The position numbers and the translations under genes are program-made. The notes under the pieces are model-generated. The model was not told the origin of the DNA and did not search any database. It worked only from the letters and a program-made list of their open reading frames with translations. This document shows, in pieces, positions 1-8,119 of a DNA stretch of 64,000 nucleotides (position 1 is the first letter of the stretch; every line of letters starts with the position of its first letter). Source of the DNA: Devosia sp. 2618 (GTDB lineage: Bacteria > Pseudomonadota > Alphaproteobacteria > Rhizobiales > Devosiaceae); contig NZ_JBEPOO010000001.1 of assembly GCF_040546815.1 (NCBI RefSeq), forward strand, positions 186,001 through 250,000, read 5' to 3'.

Positions 1-10
1 CTGACAAACA

Positions 11-38
11 AAAACGCCGTCCCGAAGGACGGCGTTTT
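11..38 (-). terminator. rpsU terminator
   Basis: A perfect 12-bp stem (11-22 with 27-38) closes on a CGAA tetraloop. On the minus strand the stem ends in a T run. It lies 23 bp beyond the rpsU stop codon, as expected for an intrinsic terminator. Confidence 0.85.
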
Positions 39-61
39 CAAATTCTTGCTCGGCGCGACAC

Positions 62-340
62 TTACGTGCGTGGCGTTGCCGATGCTGCAGCGGCCGGACG
101 GCCGGGCTGGCCTGGACGCGTGGTGGTTGGCGCTGGCAGACCGCCTTCGCGCTGTGCGCGCTTGCGAGCCAGCTTGCGGGCGCGGCGGATAGCCTCGGCC
201 TTCTGGCGAGCCTTCTTCTCAGAGGGCTTCTCATAGTAGTTGCGCAGCTTCATCTCGCGGAAGACGCCTTCGCGCTGCAACTTCTTCTTAAGCGCGCGCA
301 GCGCCTGATCAACGTTATTATCGCGAACGACTACTTGCAA
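62..340 (-). CDS. rpsU: 30S ribosomal protein S21
   Basis: S21 is a small basic protein of the 30S subunit that helps initiation by contacting the platform near the 3' end of 16S rRNA. The 92-residue product starts [20 protein letters not shown] and continues with the conserved [20 protein letters not shown] region (about residues 24-43), which is diagnostic for the family. A lysine/arginine-rich helix follows. The last 25 or so residues are rich in proline, alanine and threonine, an extension common in alphaproteobacterial S21. It is a single-gene unit with its own terminator at 11-38. The divergent neighbour is an alpha/beta hydrolase, and the 235 bp between them hold no other gene. Confidence 0.97.
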   Translation of the reverse strand: MQVVVRDNNVDQALRALKKKLQREGVFREMKLRNYYEKPSEKKARQKAEAIRRARKLARKRAQREGGLPAPTTTRPGQPGRPAAAASATPRT

Positions 341-575
341 AGGTCAACCGCCCTTTCGAAGCTTAGACATGTGGGTTTGGATGATAGCGACCGAGCCAAA
401 TAACTCCGTCGCCGACCAGCAGGGCTAGTCACCGTGGGCCGCTCTATAGCCCAGCTATCTGGGCTTGTCCACTGCGACGGTAAGAAAAACCAAGGAATCC
501 GACTCTCTTGGGGTTGCTGCACCGCACGCAAGACTGAACAGTCGAGCCAGACGATTTTGCCGACCGGAGACGAAA

Positions 576-1262
576 ATGACAAGCGCGTTGGTATTATTGC
601 CAGGTTTGATCTGCGACGAGCGCCTGTGGCGGGACGTGATCAGCGGGTTGGACGCCCAATCGAGCGTCGCCGATCTGACGCAGGATGACACGATGGCGGC
701 AATGGCGGCGCGCACGCTAGCGGCTGCTCCGCCCCGATTCGCCCTGGCTGGGCTGTCCATGGGCGGCTATGTGGCGCTCGAGATCATGCGGCAGGCGCCC
801 GAGCGGGTGACCCATCTGGCGCTGCTCGATACCTCGGCCCGACCGGACGACGATGCGCGCCGCGCCACACGGCGGAAGGGCATTGAAATGGTGGGGCAGG
901 GCAAGTTTGTCGGGATGTCTCGTGGCCTGCTGATGAACCTGATCGCGCCCCAACATATGGGGACCGAGATTGGCCGCGAGGTGCAGGCAATGAGCGAGCG
1001 AGTGGGGCAGGTGGCCTATCTCAACCAGCAGGTCGCCATCATGAACCGCGCCGATTCTCGGCCTCTGTTGGCCAGCATCAAGGTGCCGACGCTGGTGGGA
1101 GTCGGTGAGGTGGACAAGATGACGCCGCTGGAGCTGGCGGAGGAGCTTGCAGCGGGGATCGAGGGTGCGGAGCTGGTGCGGTTCGCCGATAGTGCGCATT
1201 TGCCGACCATGGAGAACCCCAAGGCGGTTGTGGCGGCGATGCAGGGGTGGTTGAGGCGGTAA
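576..1262 (+). CDS. alpha/beta-fold hydrolase
   Basis: A 228-residue serine hydrolase of the alpha/beta-hydrolase superfamily; the substrate cannot be told from sequence. The nucleophile elbow GLSMGG puts the catalytic serine at residue 61. The acid is probably Asp180 in VGVGEVDKMTP and the base His208 in DSAHLP, so a full triad is visible. LLPG near the N-terminus (residues 7-10) is the usual oxyanion-hole strand. I chose the ATG at 576 because GGAGA sits just upstream; the frame stays open to 465, but that stretch looks non-coding. It is close to MenH- or 3-oxoadipate-enol-lactonase-like small hydrolases in size. It converges on purK, with a palindrome between the two stop codons. Confidence 0.85.
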   Translation: MTSALVLLPGLICDERLWRDVISGLDAQSSVADLTQDDTMAAMAARTLAAAPPRFALAGLSMGGYVALEIMRQAPERVTHLALLDTSARPDDDARRATRRKGIEMVGQGKFVGMSRGLLMNLIAPQHMGTEIGREVQAMSERVGQVAYLNQQVAIMNRADSRPLLASIKVPTLVGVGEVDKMTPLELAEELAAGIEGAELVRFADSAHLPTMENPKAVVAAMQGWLRR

Positions 1263-1264
1263 CC

Positions 1265-1295
1265 CTTCACCTCTCCCCCAGAGGGAGAGGTGAAG
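1265..1295. terminator. palindrome between convergent genes
   Basis: A perfect 13-bp inverted repeat (1265-1277 with 1283-1295) has a 5-nt loop and lies between the stop codons of the hydrolase and purK. It could act as a two-way terminator, but there is no clear T run. The purine-rich stem (GGGAGAGGTGAAG) resembles other intergenic repeats in the window, so it may instead be a member of a repeat family. Confidence 0.5.
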
Positions 1296-1301
1296 AGGGC
1301 G

Positions 1302-2390
1302 CTACACCCGCCGTGTAATCCTGTTCACATGGCCCATCTTGCGGCCGGGGCGGATCTCGGTTTTGCCGTAGAGGTGGGGCTGGGTGTTGCCGTCGAGTCC
1401 GCCGGGAACGGTCAGCACTTCGTCGCCGACCAGATTTTCCATGACCACGTCGGCCATGCGAGCCGGGTCGCCCAGCGGCCAGCCGACGACGGCGCGGATA
1501 TGTTGTTCGAACTGGTCGGTGAGGCAGACGGCCTCGGTCCAGTGGCCCGAATTGTGCACGCGGGGCGCGATTTCGTTGACCATCAGCGTCGGCTTGTCGC
1601 CGGGGATGACGAAGAACTCGACGCCGAGCACGCCGACATAGTCCAGCGCCACGACGATAACCTTGGCCAGCATGGCTGCGTGCTTTTCAACGCCCGGTGG
1701 AATGTCGGCCGGGACGGTACTGGTGAAAAGGATGTGGTGGCGATGCACATTCTCGGCGGCATCGTAGGCGCGGACTTCGCCACTGGTGTTACGCGCCACG
1801 ACGACCGAGATTTCTTTTCCGAACGGCACGAAGGCTTCGAGCACAAGCGGCTTGGGCTCAAGCGCTGCAAAAGCTGCGGCGGCTTCAGCGCGTTCGCGGA
1901 TAACGCGCTGGCCCTTGCCGTCATAGCCGAGCCGCGTGGTTTTGAGCACTGCAGGCAGGCCGAGAGCGTCGATGGCAGCTTCGAGGTCTGCCAGCGTCTC
2001 GACGGCCCTGTGGGGCGCGACGGGGATGTTCTTGCTGGTGAGGAAGTTCTTTTCGGCCAGCCGGTCCTGTGACACGGCCAATGCATTGGCGCCGGGGCGC
2101 AGTGGCTTGCGGGCGGCGAGAAATTCGGCGGTCGCGGCGGGAACGTTCTCGAACTCGTATGTGATGACATCGACGGCGTCGGCGAAGGCGGCGAGGGCCG
2201 CTTCATCGTCATAGGCGGCGACGGTCTTGAACGGGGTGACGTCGAAGGCCGGGCTGTTCGCATCCGGGCAATAGATGTGGCTGCGGAACCCGAGCTTGCT
2301 GGCAGCAAGCGCCAGCATGCGGCCGAGCTGTCCGCCACCCAAAATGCCAATCGTGCTGCCGGCAGGCAGCGGAGAATTATCGTGCGCCAA
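1302..2390 (-). CDS. purK: N5-carboxyaminoimidazole ribonucleotide synthase
   Basis: PurK uses ATP and bicarbonate to carboxylate aminoimidazole ribonucleotide on N5 in de novo purine synthesis. The 362-residue protein opens with the glycine-rich GILGGGQLGRM motif (residues 15-25) of the N-terminal ATP-grasp fold. Further in it has LKTTRLGYDGKGQ, the ATP-grasp lysine and glycine loop, and the late VNEIAPRVHNSGHWT motif that binds metal-ATP. Length is typical for the family. The start lies 3 bp after the purE stop, so the two genes are almost certainly cotranscribed and translationally coupled. PurE, encoded just upstream, uses the PurK product. Confidence 0.97.
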   Translation of the reverse strand: MAHDNSPLPAGSTIGILGGGQLGRMLALAASKLGFRSHIYCPDANSPAFDVTPFKTVAAYDDEAALAAFADAVDVITYEFENVPAATAEFLAARKPLRPGANALAVSQDRLAEKNFLTSKNIPVAPHRAVETLADLEAAIDALGLPAVLKTTRLGYDGKGQRVIRERAEAAAAFAALEPKPLVLEAFVPFGKEISVVVARNTSGEVRAYDAAENVHRHHILFTSTVPADIPPGVEKHAAMLAKVIVVALDYVGVLGVEFFVIPGDKPTLMVNEIAPRVHNSGHWTEAVCLTDQFEQHIRAVVGWPLGDPARMADVVMENLVGDEVLTVPGGLDGNTQPHLYGKTEIRPGRKMGHVNRITRRV

Positions 2391-2393
2391 GAC

Positions 2394-2888
2394 TTACTCG
2401 GTATCTGTGGGGAAAAGCGGGACGGAGGCCGTCTGGCGGGCCCGATGGGCATCCAGCCGGTCGGCCAGTTCGTCGTCATTGAGGGCCAGCACGGCGGCTG
2501 CGATCAGCGCCGCGTTGATGGCGCCGGGTTCGCCAATGGCCAGGGTGCCGACGGGGATGCCGCCCGGCATCTGGACGATGGAGAGCAGGCTATCCTGCCC
2601 ATTGAGCGCCTTGGAGCGGACCGGCACGCCAAACACCGGCAGCGGCGTCATTGCGGCGATCATGCCCGGCAGGTGAGCTGCGCCGCCGGCACCGGCGATG
2701 ATGACCTTGTAGCCTTCGGTTTTGGCCGTGGTGGCAAACTCGACCATGCGTTGGGGGGTGCGGTGCGCCGAGACGATCATCGCCTCGTATTCGACCTCAA
2801 GAGCCTCGAGCGTTTCGGCGGCGAGGCGCATGGTGGGCCAATCGGACTGGCTGCCCATGACGATGGCGACTGGTGGTTTGGTCAGCAT
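2394..2888 (-). CDS. purE: N5-carboxyaminoimidazole ribonucleotide mutase
   Basis: Class I PurE moves the carboxylate from N5 to C4 of the imidazole ring, giving CAIR. The 164-residue product has the conserved GSQSDWPTM substrate loop (12-20), SAHRTP (40-45) with the catalytic histidine, and [11 protein letters not shown] (66-76). The frame is open for 18 more codons, but the ATG at 2888 gives the usual family length and has AGGGA upstream. It precedes purK by 3 bp. A DUF465 gene lies 75 bp upstream on the same strand and could share the transcript. Confidence 0.96.
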   Translation of the reverse strand: MLTKPPVAIVMGSQSDWPTMRLAAETLEALEVEYEAMIVSAHRTPQRMVEFATTAKTEGYKVIIAGAGGAAHLPGMIAAMTPLPVFGVPVRSKALNGQDSLLSIVQMPGGIPVGTLAIGEPGAINAALIAAAVLALNDDELADRLDAHRARQTASVPLFPTDTE

Positions 2889-2963
2889 AGAGCCGGTTCC
2901 CTCAAGCTCCACAAAGCGCGCATTTAGCCCAGATTTCGCCACAACTCAAGGCTGCGGAGGCCC

Positions 2964-3179
2964 TCAGGCGATGATGTCGGGGAGCAAAATGTTCTCAAGT
3001 TGGACGATGCGATCCTTGAGCGCCAGCTTGCGTTTCTTGAGTCGCTGAATCAGCATGCGATCGGCGACATGAGACGCCGTCAGCGTATCGATGGCCGCGT
3101 TGAGATCGCTGTGTTCTTGGCGTTTGGTGGCCAACTCCAGCCCGAAGCCGGCTTCCTGTTCTTTGGTGAGCGAAAGCAT
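2964..3179 (-). CDS. DUF465/YdcH family small protein
   Basis: A 71-residue predicted coiled-coil protein of the DUF465 (YdcH) family, whose molecular role is unknown. The family signature is clear: an N-terminal EH..LNAAID segment, then LKKRKLALKDRIVQLE and the C-terminal PDIIA typical of alphaproteobacterial members. It lies upstream of purEK on the same strand and diverges from a second, shorter DUF465 gene beginning at 3337. AGGAG and GGAAT lie upstream of the ATG. Confidence 0.88.
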   Translation of the reverse strand: MLSLTKEQEAGFGLELATKRQEHSDLNAAIDTLTASHVADRMLIQRLKKRKLALKDRIVQLENILLPDIIA

Positions 3180-3336
3180 AGATTCCAGCGCACTCCTGAC
3201 GCCTCAACCGTCACCCTTGGTTAACCGATCGCGATAAGTTTTGCACCCGATTTCCAGAGGGCCCGGAAAGGGCGTCGACAAAGCATGAATTATTTGTGAC
3301 GATCGATTCGTCCAAATAGGCTTTCAAGGAGTTGTT

Positions 3337-3510
3337 ATGACGACTGAAGGGCATATCGCGGCGCTCGAACGGCGCCATCAAGAGTTGGATCGGCAGATCC
3401 AGACCGAGATGCAAAGTTCCCGGTTTGACGATTTGACGATCGCCGCGCTCAAGCGCAAGAAGCTCGAAGTGAAGGACGAACTGAGCAAGTTCAGTATGAC
3501 GACTCAATAA
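3337..3510 (+). CDS. short DUF465/YdcH family protein
   Basis: A 57-residue protein of the same DUF465 family as the divergent gene at 2964-3179. It begins MTTEGHIAALERRHQELDRQ and carries the LKRKKLEVKDEL helix that corresponds to LKKRKLALKDRI in its neighbour; it lacks the PDIIA tail. AAGGA lies 7 nt before the ATG, and an intrinsic terminator follows at 3542-3572, so this looks like a complete monocistronic gene. Function is unknown. The head-to-head paralogues suggest an old duplication or a shared regulatory region. Confidence 0.82.
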   Translation: MTTEGHIAALERRHQELDRQIQTEMQSSRFDDLTIAALKRKKLEVKDELSKFSMTTQ

Positions 3511-3541
3511 AGCTCAAGGATTATCCCAGGTGGGGATGCGA

Positions 3542-3572
3542 AGGGTCACAGCGGATGCTGCGGCCCTTTTTT
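3542..3572 (+). terminator. terminator of short DUF465 gene
   Basis: An 11-bp stem (3542-3552 with 3557-3567, one A-C mismatch and one wobble) with loop GGAT runs into six T residues. It lies 31 bp after the stop codon of the 3337-3510 gene. Confidence 0.75.
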
Positions 3573-3605
3573 GTTGGATTCTTCATGGCTTTTGAATGAG
3601 AGCGG

Positions 3606-4373
3606 CTAGAGGCCCCAGAAGACGCCGCGGGCACCGTCCCAGACCAGTTTGAGCGCCAGCAGGAACACCAGCCAATAGGCGATGCGGTAGAACCATTTCA
3701 TGGAGATACGGCGAACCAGCCAGACGCCGATCAGCACGCCGCCAATGCCGACCGGGATCAGCGTGGCCGACAGGGTGAGATTGTGCGTGTTGAGCTGGCC
3801 GAGGAAGAAATAGGGGATCAGCTTGGCGGTGTTGACGATAGCGAAAAAGATCGCCGTCGTGCCGGCATAGATGGCGGGCGACAGGCGCTGGGGCAGCACG
3901 TAGATCTGGAATGGCGGGCCACCGGTGTGGCTGATGAAACTGGTAAAGCCGGCAAAGCCGCCCCAGAACGTGCCCCAGGGTTTTGACGGCGGCAGGCCTT
4001 CGAGCTTTTTGCGCAGCGGCAGAATGGCGTCGAGAATGAACAGCAGCGTCACCACGCCGACAAACAGCAGCACCGCAGAATCGGACACAAAGGCCCACAG
4101 CGCCCAGCCGAGCAACGTGCCGACGGCTGCGCCCGGCAGCATGATCCTGAGAATCCGCCAATCGAACTCCTTGCGGTAGTTCCAGATGGCGATGGCATCC
4201 ATGGCCAGCAGCACCGGCAGCATCACCCCGGCAGCCTCGCGTGCGGGCATGACGAGCGTCAGCAGCGGCACGCCGACCATGCCCAAGCTGCCCAGCAGGC
4301 CGGCCTTGGACAGACCGACGATAAAAACGGCCGCCACGGCGACGGTGACGAAATAGGGATCAAAGATGGGCAT
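3606..4373 (-). CDS. TSUP family sulfite/sulfonate exporter-like permease
   Basis: A 255-residue integral membrane protein of the TSUP (TauE/SafE, DUF81) family, whose members move sulfite, sulfonates or other organic anions. It shows seven to eight hydrophobic spans. The early GLSKAGLLGSLGMVGVPLL loop and the mid-protein GFAGFTSFISHTGGPP loop are the two repeats characteristic of the family. I set the start at the ATG at 4373 (MPIFDPYF), which begins just before the first membrane span; the frame continues to 4421 but adds a polar stretch. The substrate cannot be assigned, as no sulfur-metabolism genes are adjacent. Confidence 0.88.
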   Translation of the reverse strand: MPIFDPYFVTVAVAAVFIVGLSKAGLLGSLGMVGVPLLTLVMPAREAAGVMLPVLLAMDAIAIWNYRKEFDWRILRIMLPGAAVGTLLGWALWAFVSDSAVLLFVGVVTLLFILDAILPLRKKLEGLPPSKPWGTFWGGFAGFTSFISHTGGPPFQIYVLPQRLSPAIYAGTTAIFFAIVNTAKLIPYFFLGQLNTHNLTLSATLIPVGIGGVLIGVWLVRRISMKWFYRIAYWLVFLLALKLVWDGARGVFWGL

Positions 4374-4508
4374 GGAAACGTCCGAGGCAGGGTGCGTACT
4401 AGTGGGTACGCTTCGGGCCACGTTGTCAACGGGGAAGCGTTGGGCGGTCGGTGCGAATCCGCCACCAGATGTTTTCGGCGCTGACTGCTCGAATGCTGGC
4501 TCGCGCCG

Positions 4509-4964
4509 CTAGAAGGGGGAGTTGGGAAATTCGGCGGTGATCGGCCCGAATTTGGCATCTCGGCAAAGGGGGCTGTCGTAGCCGCTTCTGACGGTGGCCC
4601 GCACGCCGTGCTCCGAGAAGACGAGGATCGTGTCGAAAATCCCCTGCGGTGGCGACACAAGATTTGTCACTGCGGCTTCCAGATTGGGCGTGCGCGTTGA
4701 TGGCGGCGGCGCAGGCAGGCCCCTGATGCAGGCGTACCAACGACGTGGACTAAATGCTGAAGCCCCCAAGGTTGGCAGGGGATATGAAACCGTCGAGCTC
4801 TTTAAGTCTCCGCGCTTCTCTTTGACCACGCGGGCCGCTTCATCCTGATAGTTATTGGGAAACGCGATCTGCTCGCCAGAGAACTGCATGCGCTGAAGGT
4901 GGATGTTCGGCCCGGCGCACCCGGCCAATAGTGTCAAAGCAAGTCCGAAAAGCAGCGCCCGCAT
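4509..4964 (-). CDS. predicted lipoprotein of unknown function
   Basis: A 151-residue secreted protein. The N-terminus (MRALLFGLALTLLAGC) is a lipoprotein signal peptide with lipobox LAGC, predicting cleavage before Cys16 and lipid anchoring. The second residue after the cysteine is not Asp, so an outer-membrane destination is likely. The ATG at 4964 has GGAG 7 nt upstream and is preferred over the upstream in-frame ATG at 4976. I recognise no domain in the mature part. It is flanked by the TSUP gene (same strand, 135 bp downstream) and trcR (upstream). Confidence 0.72.
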   Translation of the reverse strand: MRALLFGLALTLLAGCAGPNIHLQRMQFSGEQIAFPNNYQDEAARVVKEKRGDLKSSTVSYPLPTLGASAFSPRRWYACIRGLPAPPPSTRTPNLEAAVTNLVSPPQGIFDTILVFSEHGVRATVRSGYDSPLCRDAKFGPITAEFPNSPF

Positions 4965-5087
4965 TCGTAACTCCACCGAGTATCCTCAATGATGCTAGCA
5001 GACATGGCGTGAGTTCCAACCTCAAAAGACTCTCTTGTTTGTCGACCTGCTCGGGGCGCGCTCCTTGGGTTGTTCATGGGCAAACAA

Positions 5088-5113
5088 AAAGGCCACCCGG
5101 TGGGGTGGCCTTT
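5088..5113 (-). terminator. trcR terminator
   Basis: An 8-bp GC-rich stem (5091-5098 with 5103-5110) is extended by A-T pairs and closed by a 4-nt loop. On the minus strand it ends in TTTTTG. It lies 19 bp beyond the trcR stop. Confidence 0.85.
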
Positions 5114-5131
5114 GTTCGAACTGGCTGATGC

Positions 5132-5860
5132 CTAGTTGTCGGTGTCGCTCTTGAGCGACTTGAGCTTGGAGAACACGGAGTCGGCGTCGAAATCGTCCTG
5201 GGCGTGCTCGGGGCGATGGTCGTTGGCGGCGAATTCATTTTCTTCCCCTTCGACATGGCCGCGGTGGCCGGAACGGGCCAGAGCCTCTTCGGCGGTCATC
5301 AGAGTTGTGCCTTCTTCGGCCTCATCAGGGCCCGTAGAACCCTTGGATGCGCGCTTCACTTCCAGATCGAGGTCGATCTGGCTGCAAAGGCCCAGCGTCA
5401 CCGGGTCCATCGCGGCAAGGTTTGCAGCGTTCCAGTGGGTCGATTCACGCACCGATTCGATGGTCGACTTGGTGGTGCCGACCAGGCGCATGATCTGGGC
5501 GTCCTTGAGCTCGGGATGATTGCGCACCAGCCACTTGATGGCGTTCGGGCGCTCATTGCGGCGCGAGATCGGGGTGTAGCGTGGGCCCTTACGCTTGGCA
5601 GCGGCAACACGAACCTTCGGCTCGCTGAGCTTGAGACGATAATTTGGGTCTTTCTCGGCCTTCTCGATTTCCTCGCGGGTCAGCTGACCGTTCTGGATCG
5701 GGTTGGCGCCCATGATGCCACCAGCGACGTCACCGTCGGCAATGCCCTGGACTTCGAGAGGGTGCAGCGTGCAGAAGGCGGCGATCTGTTCGAACGACAG
5801 CGCAGTGTTGTCGACAAGCCAGACAGCGGTTGCCTTTGGCATCAACAGTGGCTGGGTCAT
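5132..5860 (-). CDS. trcR: cell-cycle transcriptional regulator TrcR (DUF1013)
   Basis: A 242-residue protein of the DUF1013 family, conserved in alphaproteobacteria and named TrcR for a proposed role in cell-cycle transcription. The product starts MTQPLLMPKATAVWLVDNTA. A helix-turn-helix-like region includes SFEQIAAFCTLHPLEVQGIAD and later IMRLVGTTKSTIESVR. The C-terminal third is acidic and low in complexity, as in other members. The ATG at 5860 has AGGAGAG 8 nt upstream and matches family N-termini, so the 39 extra in-frame codons upstream are rejected. It is monocistronic with its own terminator. Confidence 0.88.
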   Translation of the reverse strand: MTQPLLMPKATAVWLVDNTALSFEQIAAFCTLHPLEVQGIADGDVAGGIMGANPIQNGQLTREEIEKAEKDPNYRLKLSEPKVRVAAAKRKGPRYTPISRRNERPNAIKWLVRNHPELKDAQIMRLVGTTKSTIESVRESTHWNAANLAAMDPVTLGLCSQIDLDLEVKRASKGSTGPDEAEEGTTLMTAEEALARSGHRGHVEGEENEFAANDHRPEHAQDDFDADSVFSKLKSLKSDTDN

Positions 5861-5983
5861 GATAAATCTCTCCTGCAGGCGCGGCCGGTTTTCCTCCGGA
5901 CCGCTCCGCCTCTTTGCTTCATGCTGAGGGGGAACAGCCCCCAATATATGGCTTTGCAGGCCGATCCGCAATGGCAATATGGG

Positions 5984-6997
5984 CTATTGCCCACTGCCGA
6001 ACCGAGTGATCAGGACAATTTTACCTATGTGAGCGCGTGTTTCCATCAGTCGATGCGCGTCTTGCGCCTCGGCAATGGGAAAGGTCGTGATGCGCGGTTT
6101 GGTAAAGCCGGGTGCGGCAAGAGCCGGCAGCAGGGCGGTGCGAATGCGGTTGGCGATGGCGGCTTTGGTTGCGGGTGTTTGCGGCCGAAGGGTTGAGCCG
6201 GAAAGGGTCAGTTGCTTGGCCATGATGGTGCGCAGGGCAATATTGGCGCTGCCGCCGTCGAGCGTTGAGACCTGCACGATGTGGCCGCCGCGCGCCGAGG
6301 CCGCGACGTTCTTTTCAGCCATGCTGCCGCCGATGATGTCGAGCACGCGGTCGACGCCCTTGTTGTCGGTTAGCTCCATGACGCGGGCGACAATGTCTTG
6401 GCTGGTATAGTCGATGGTGGCGATTGCGCCGAGCGAGCGGGCATAGTCGGCCTTTGCTGGCGAAGACACGACGGCGATGACGCTTGCGCCCAGGATGGTG
6501 GCGATCTGGATGGCCGCGCCGCCAATGCCGCCGGCTGCGCCGTGGACGAGGACAGTCATGCCGGCCGTTAAGCCAGCGCGCATGACGAGGGTCTGGGTGA
6601 CGGTGAACCAGGTTTCGGGCAGGGCCGCGGCTTCGGCAAAACTCCATCCGGCGGGAATTGGTAGGACCTGACCGGCGGGGACGGCGACGTAGTCGGCATA
6701 GCCACCACCATTGACTAGCGCCATGACGCGGTCGCCGACAGCCCAGCCCGATACACTCGTGCCGATGGCGGCGATTTCGCCGGAAACTTCAAGGCCTGGC
6801 AGGGGCGATGCGCCGGGCGGCGGATCGTAGTGGCCGCGACGCTGGGCCAGATCGGGGCCGTTGACGCCAGCGGCGGCGATCCGGATCAGCACGTCGCCGG
6901 GATTGCAGGTGGGTGTTGGCCATTGGGTGGGCTGGAGGGCTTCCGGGCCACCGGGGGGTGCGATGGCGATGGCGGTCATGTCGGTTGGGATGGTCAT
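5984..6997 (-). CDS. NAD(P)H-quinone oxidoreductase (zinc-free MDR family)
   Basis: A 337-residue medium-chain dehydrogenase/reductase of the QOR/PIG3 type, which reduces quinones with NADPH. The GroES-like domain covers about residues 10-130 (AAAGVNGPDLAQRRG and GLEVSGEIAAIG). The Rossmann domain follows, with HGAAGGIGGAAIQIA near residue 150 as the nucleotide loop. The cysteines and histidines needed for catalytic zinc are absent, which fits QOR rather than alcohol dehydrogenase. The start is uncertain: the ATG at 6997 is chosen, a TTG at 7015 and an ATG at 6979 are alternatives. It diverges from the DUF1192 gene. Confidence 0.88.
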   Translation of the reverse strand: MTIPTDMTAIAIAPPGGPEALQPTQWPTPTCNPGDVLIRIAAAGVNGPDLAQRRGHYDPPPGASPLPGLEVSGEIAAIGTSVSGWAVGDRVMALVNGGGYADYVAVPAGQVLPIPAGWSFAEAAALPETWFTVTQTLVMRAGLTAGMTVLVHGAAGGIGGAAIQIATILGASVIAVVSSPAKADYARSLGAIATIDYTSQDIVARVMELTDNKGVDRVLDIIGGSMAEKNVAASARGGHIVQVSTLDGGSANIALRTIMAKQLTLSGSTLRPQTPATKAAIANRIRTALLPALAAPGFTKPRITTFPIAEAQDAHRLMETRAHIGKIVLITRFGSGQ

Positions 6998-7081
6998 TTC
7001 GCCATGCTGGCGCAACCCGATTTGCGCCGCAAGGCTTTGGAGCTACACTGGGGCTCCTCATCCCGGCACAGGAGGCTGAAA

Positions 7082-7264
7082 ATGTTTGAAGAAGAAATCA
7101 AAAAGCCCAAGGGCCACGAAGTCGGCATGCCGATCGACACCATGTCGGTCGAGGAACTGACTGAGCGGGTCGGGATATTGGAAAGCGAGATTGCCCGCCT
7201 CAAACTGGCTATCGAGGCGCGCGGCGCGACCCGCAAGGCGGCAGAGTCGGCGTTCAAGTTTTAG
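7082..7264 (+). CDS. DUF1192 family small protein
   Basis: A 60-residue acidic, helical protein of the DUF1192 family, conserved in alphaproteobacteria and of unknown function. The core ELTERVGILESEIARLKLAI is a predicted coiled coil and contains the family signature. GGAGG lies 6 nt before the ATG. It diverges from the quinone oxidoreductase gene, the usual arrangement of this pair in related genomes as I recall it. Confidence 0.85.
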   Translation: MFEEEIKKPKGHEVGMPIDTMSVEELTERVGILESEIARLKLAIEARGATRKAAESAFKF

Positions 7265-7348
7265 GTGCAACCAACAGGGGAGCGCCCGGGGCGTATGCAA
7301 AAGCGGTCAACGGAACAACAAAGGGCAAGGTTAAGAAATCGAGTCCTG

Positions 7349-7363
7349 TTAACCCGCAATTAA
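7349..7363 (+). promoter_or_regulatory. candidate CtrA binding site
   Basis: TTAA at 7349-7352 and TTAA at 7360-7363 are separated by exactly seven bases, matching the alphaproteobacterial CtrA box TTAA-N7-TTAA. A possible -10 (CATTAT at 7383-7388) lies about 20 bp downstream, where a CtrA-activated promoter would place it. The site lies between DUF1192 and rcdA, whose product helps destroy CtrA, so feedback control is plausible. Confidence 0.55.
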
Positions 7364-7394
7364 TACCTGCGCGGTAACCTGACATTATTCAGAT

Positions 7395-7478
7395 TCCTCT
7401 GGATTTTACGGAGTGGTTTCTCCCTCTGTTTGACGCCTCCCTGTTAACTTCGAGAGCGGTTCTTACCGCTCTTTTTTC
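7395..7478 (+). ncRNA. candidate small RNA upstream of rcdA
   Basis: The interval begins just after the possible -10 at 7383-7388 and ends in a clear intrinsic terminator (7453-7478), so a transcript of about 80 nt is implied. It has no convincing open reading frame. It contains two pyrimidine-rich anti-Shine-Dalgarno-like stretches, CTCCCTC and CCTCCCTG, of the kind found in exposed loops of alphaproteobacterial trans-acting RNAs. The ends are inferred from promoter and terminator positions only. It could instead be a terminated leader for rcdA. Confidence 0.4.
7453..7478 (+). terminator. intrinsic terminator before rcdA
   Basis: An 8-bp perfect stem (7453-7460 with 7465-7472) with a TCTT loop is followed by a run of six T residues. 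It sits 190 bp after the DUF1192 stop and 120 bp before rcdA, so it ends either the candidate small RNA or the DUF1192 transcript. Confidence 0.8.
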
Positions 7479-7600
7479 TTTTCTGGGGGGCGTTTTGTCA
7501 TCGTATGGCCCTGATCTTAAAGCTCTTTTTAGATTGATCCAGCCTTAGGGATGACGGGTCTCCATAATGCGCCTAGCATCGGCTGCAGAGGAGTTACGGC

Positions 7601-8119
7601 TTGAGCGAAATGAAGGATCCACGCGCTGCAATCGCCATCGGACCACGCATTGTGGCTTCGGGTGGCTTTGACATGCTCTATCGCGAAGGCATGGGGCTGA
7701 TCGAACAGGTCGCCAGCTATCTCGATGGCGACGGTCGTGGCGATGCCCGTATCCTGTCGCGCGAAGCGTCTTTCCTCTATGCCACCGAATCGATGCGCCT
7801 GACGACGCGGCTGATGCAGCTGGCCTCGTGGCTGCTGCTGCAGCGTGCGGTCAATGAAGGCGAAATCACCAAGGAAAATGCCCGCTCCGAAAAGGAGAAG
7901 GTTAAGTTCTCGGCGACCCCGTCCGAACGCGGTGGCCCTGGATATGACCAGCTTCCCGAAGTGCTGCGGGACTATATCGACAAGGGCGACCGGCTGTTTG
8001 ACCGGGTGATGCAGTTCGACACGCTGGAGCGGGGCAAGATGCCCGAGCTTGACCCCGGCACCGCCAATGGCATTGCCGATCAACTGGCGCGCCTGAAGGC
8101 CGCCTTCGGCCGCGCCTAG
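7601..8119 (+). CDS. rcdA: RcdA-like regulator of CtrA degradation (DUF1465)
   Basis: A 172-residue helical protein of the DUF1465 family, to which Caulobacter RcdA belongs. RcdA is an adaptor that, with CpdR and PopA, delivers CtrA to the ClpXP protease at the G1-S transition. Family features visible here are SREASFLYATESMRLTTRLMQLASWLLLQRAV (about residues 53-84) and the flexible polar C-terminus. I chose the TTG at 7601 because GAGGAG lies 7 nt upstream; the ATG at 7610 would be 16 nt from it. A CtrA box and a terminator lie in the 336-bp upstream gap. Confidence 0.85.
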   Translation: MSEMKDPRAAIAIGPRIVASGGFDMLYREGMGLIEQVASYLDGDGRGDARILSREASFLYATESMRLTTRLMQLASWLLLQRAVNEGEITKENARSEKEKVKFSATPSERGGPGYDQLPEVLRDYIDKGDRLFDRVMQFDTLERGKMPELDPGTANGIADQLARLKAAFGRA

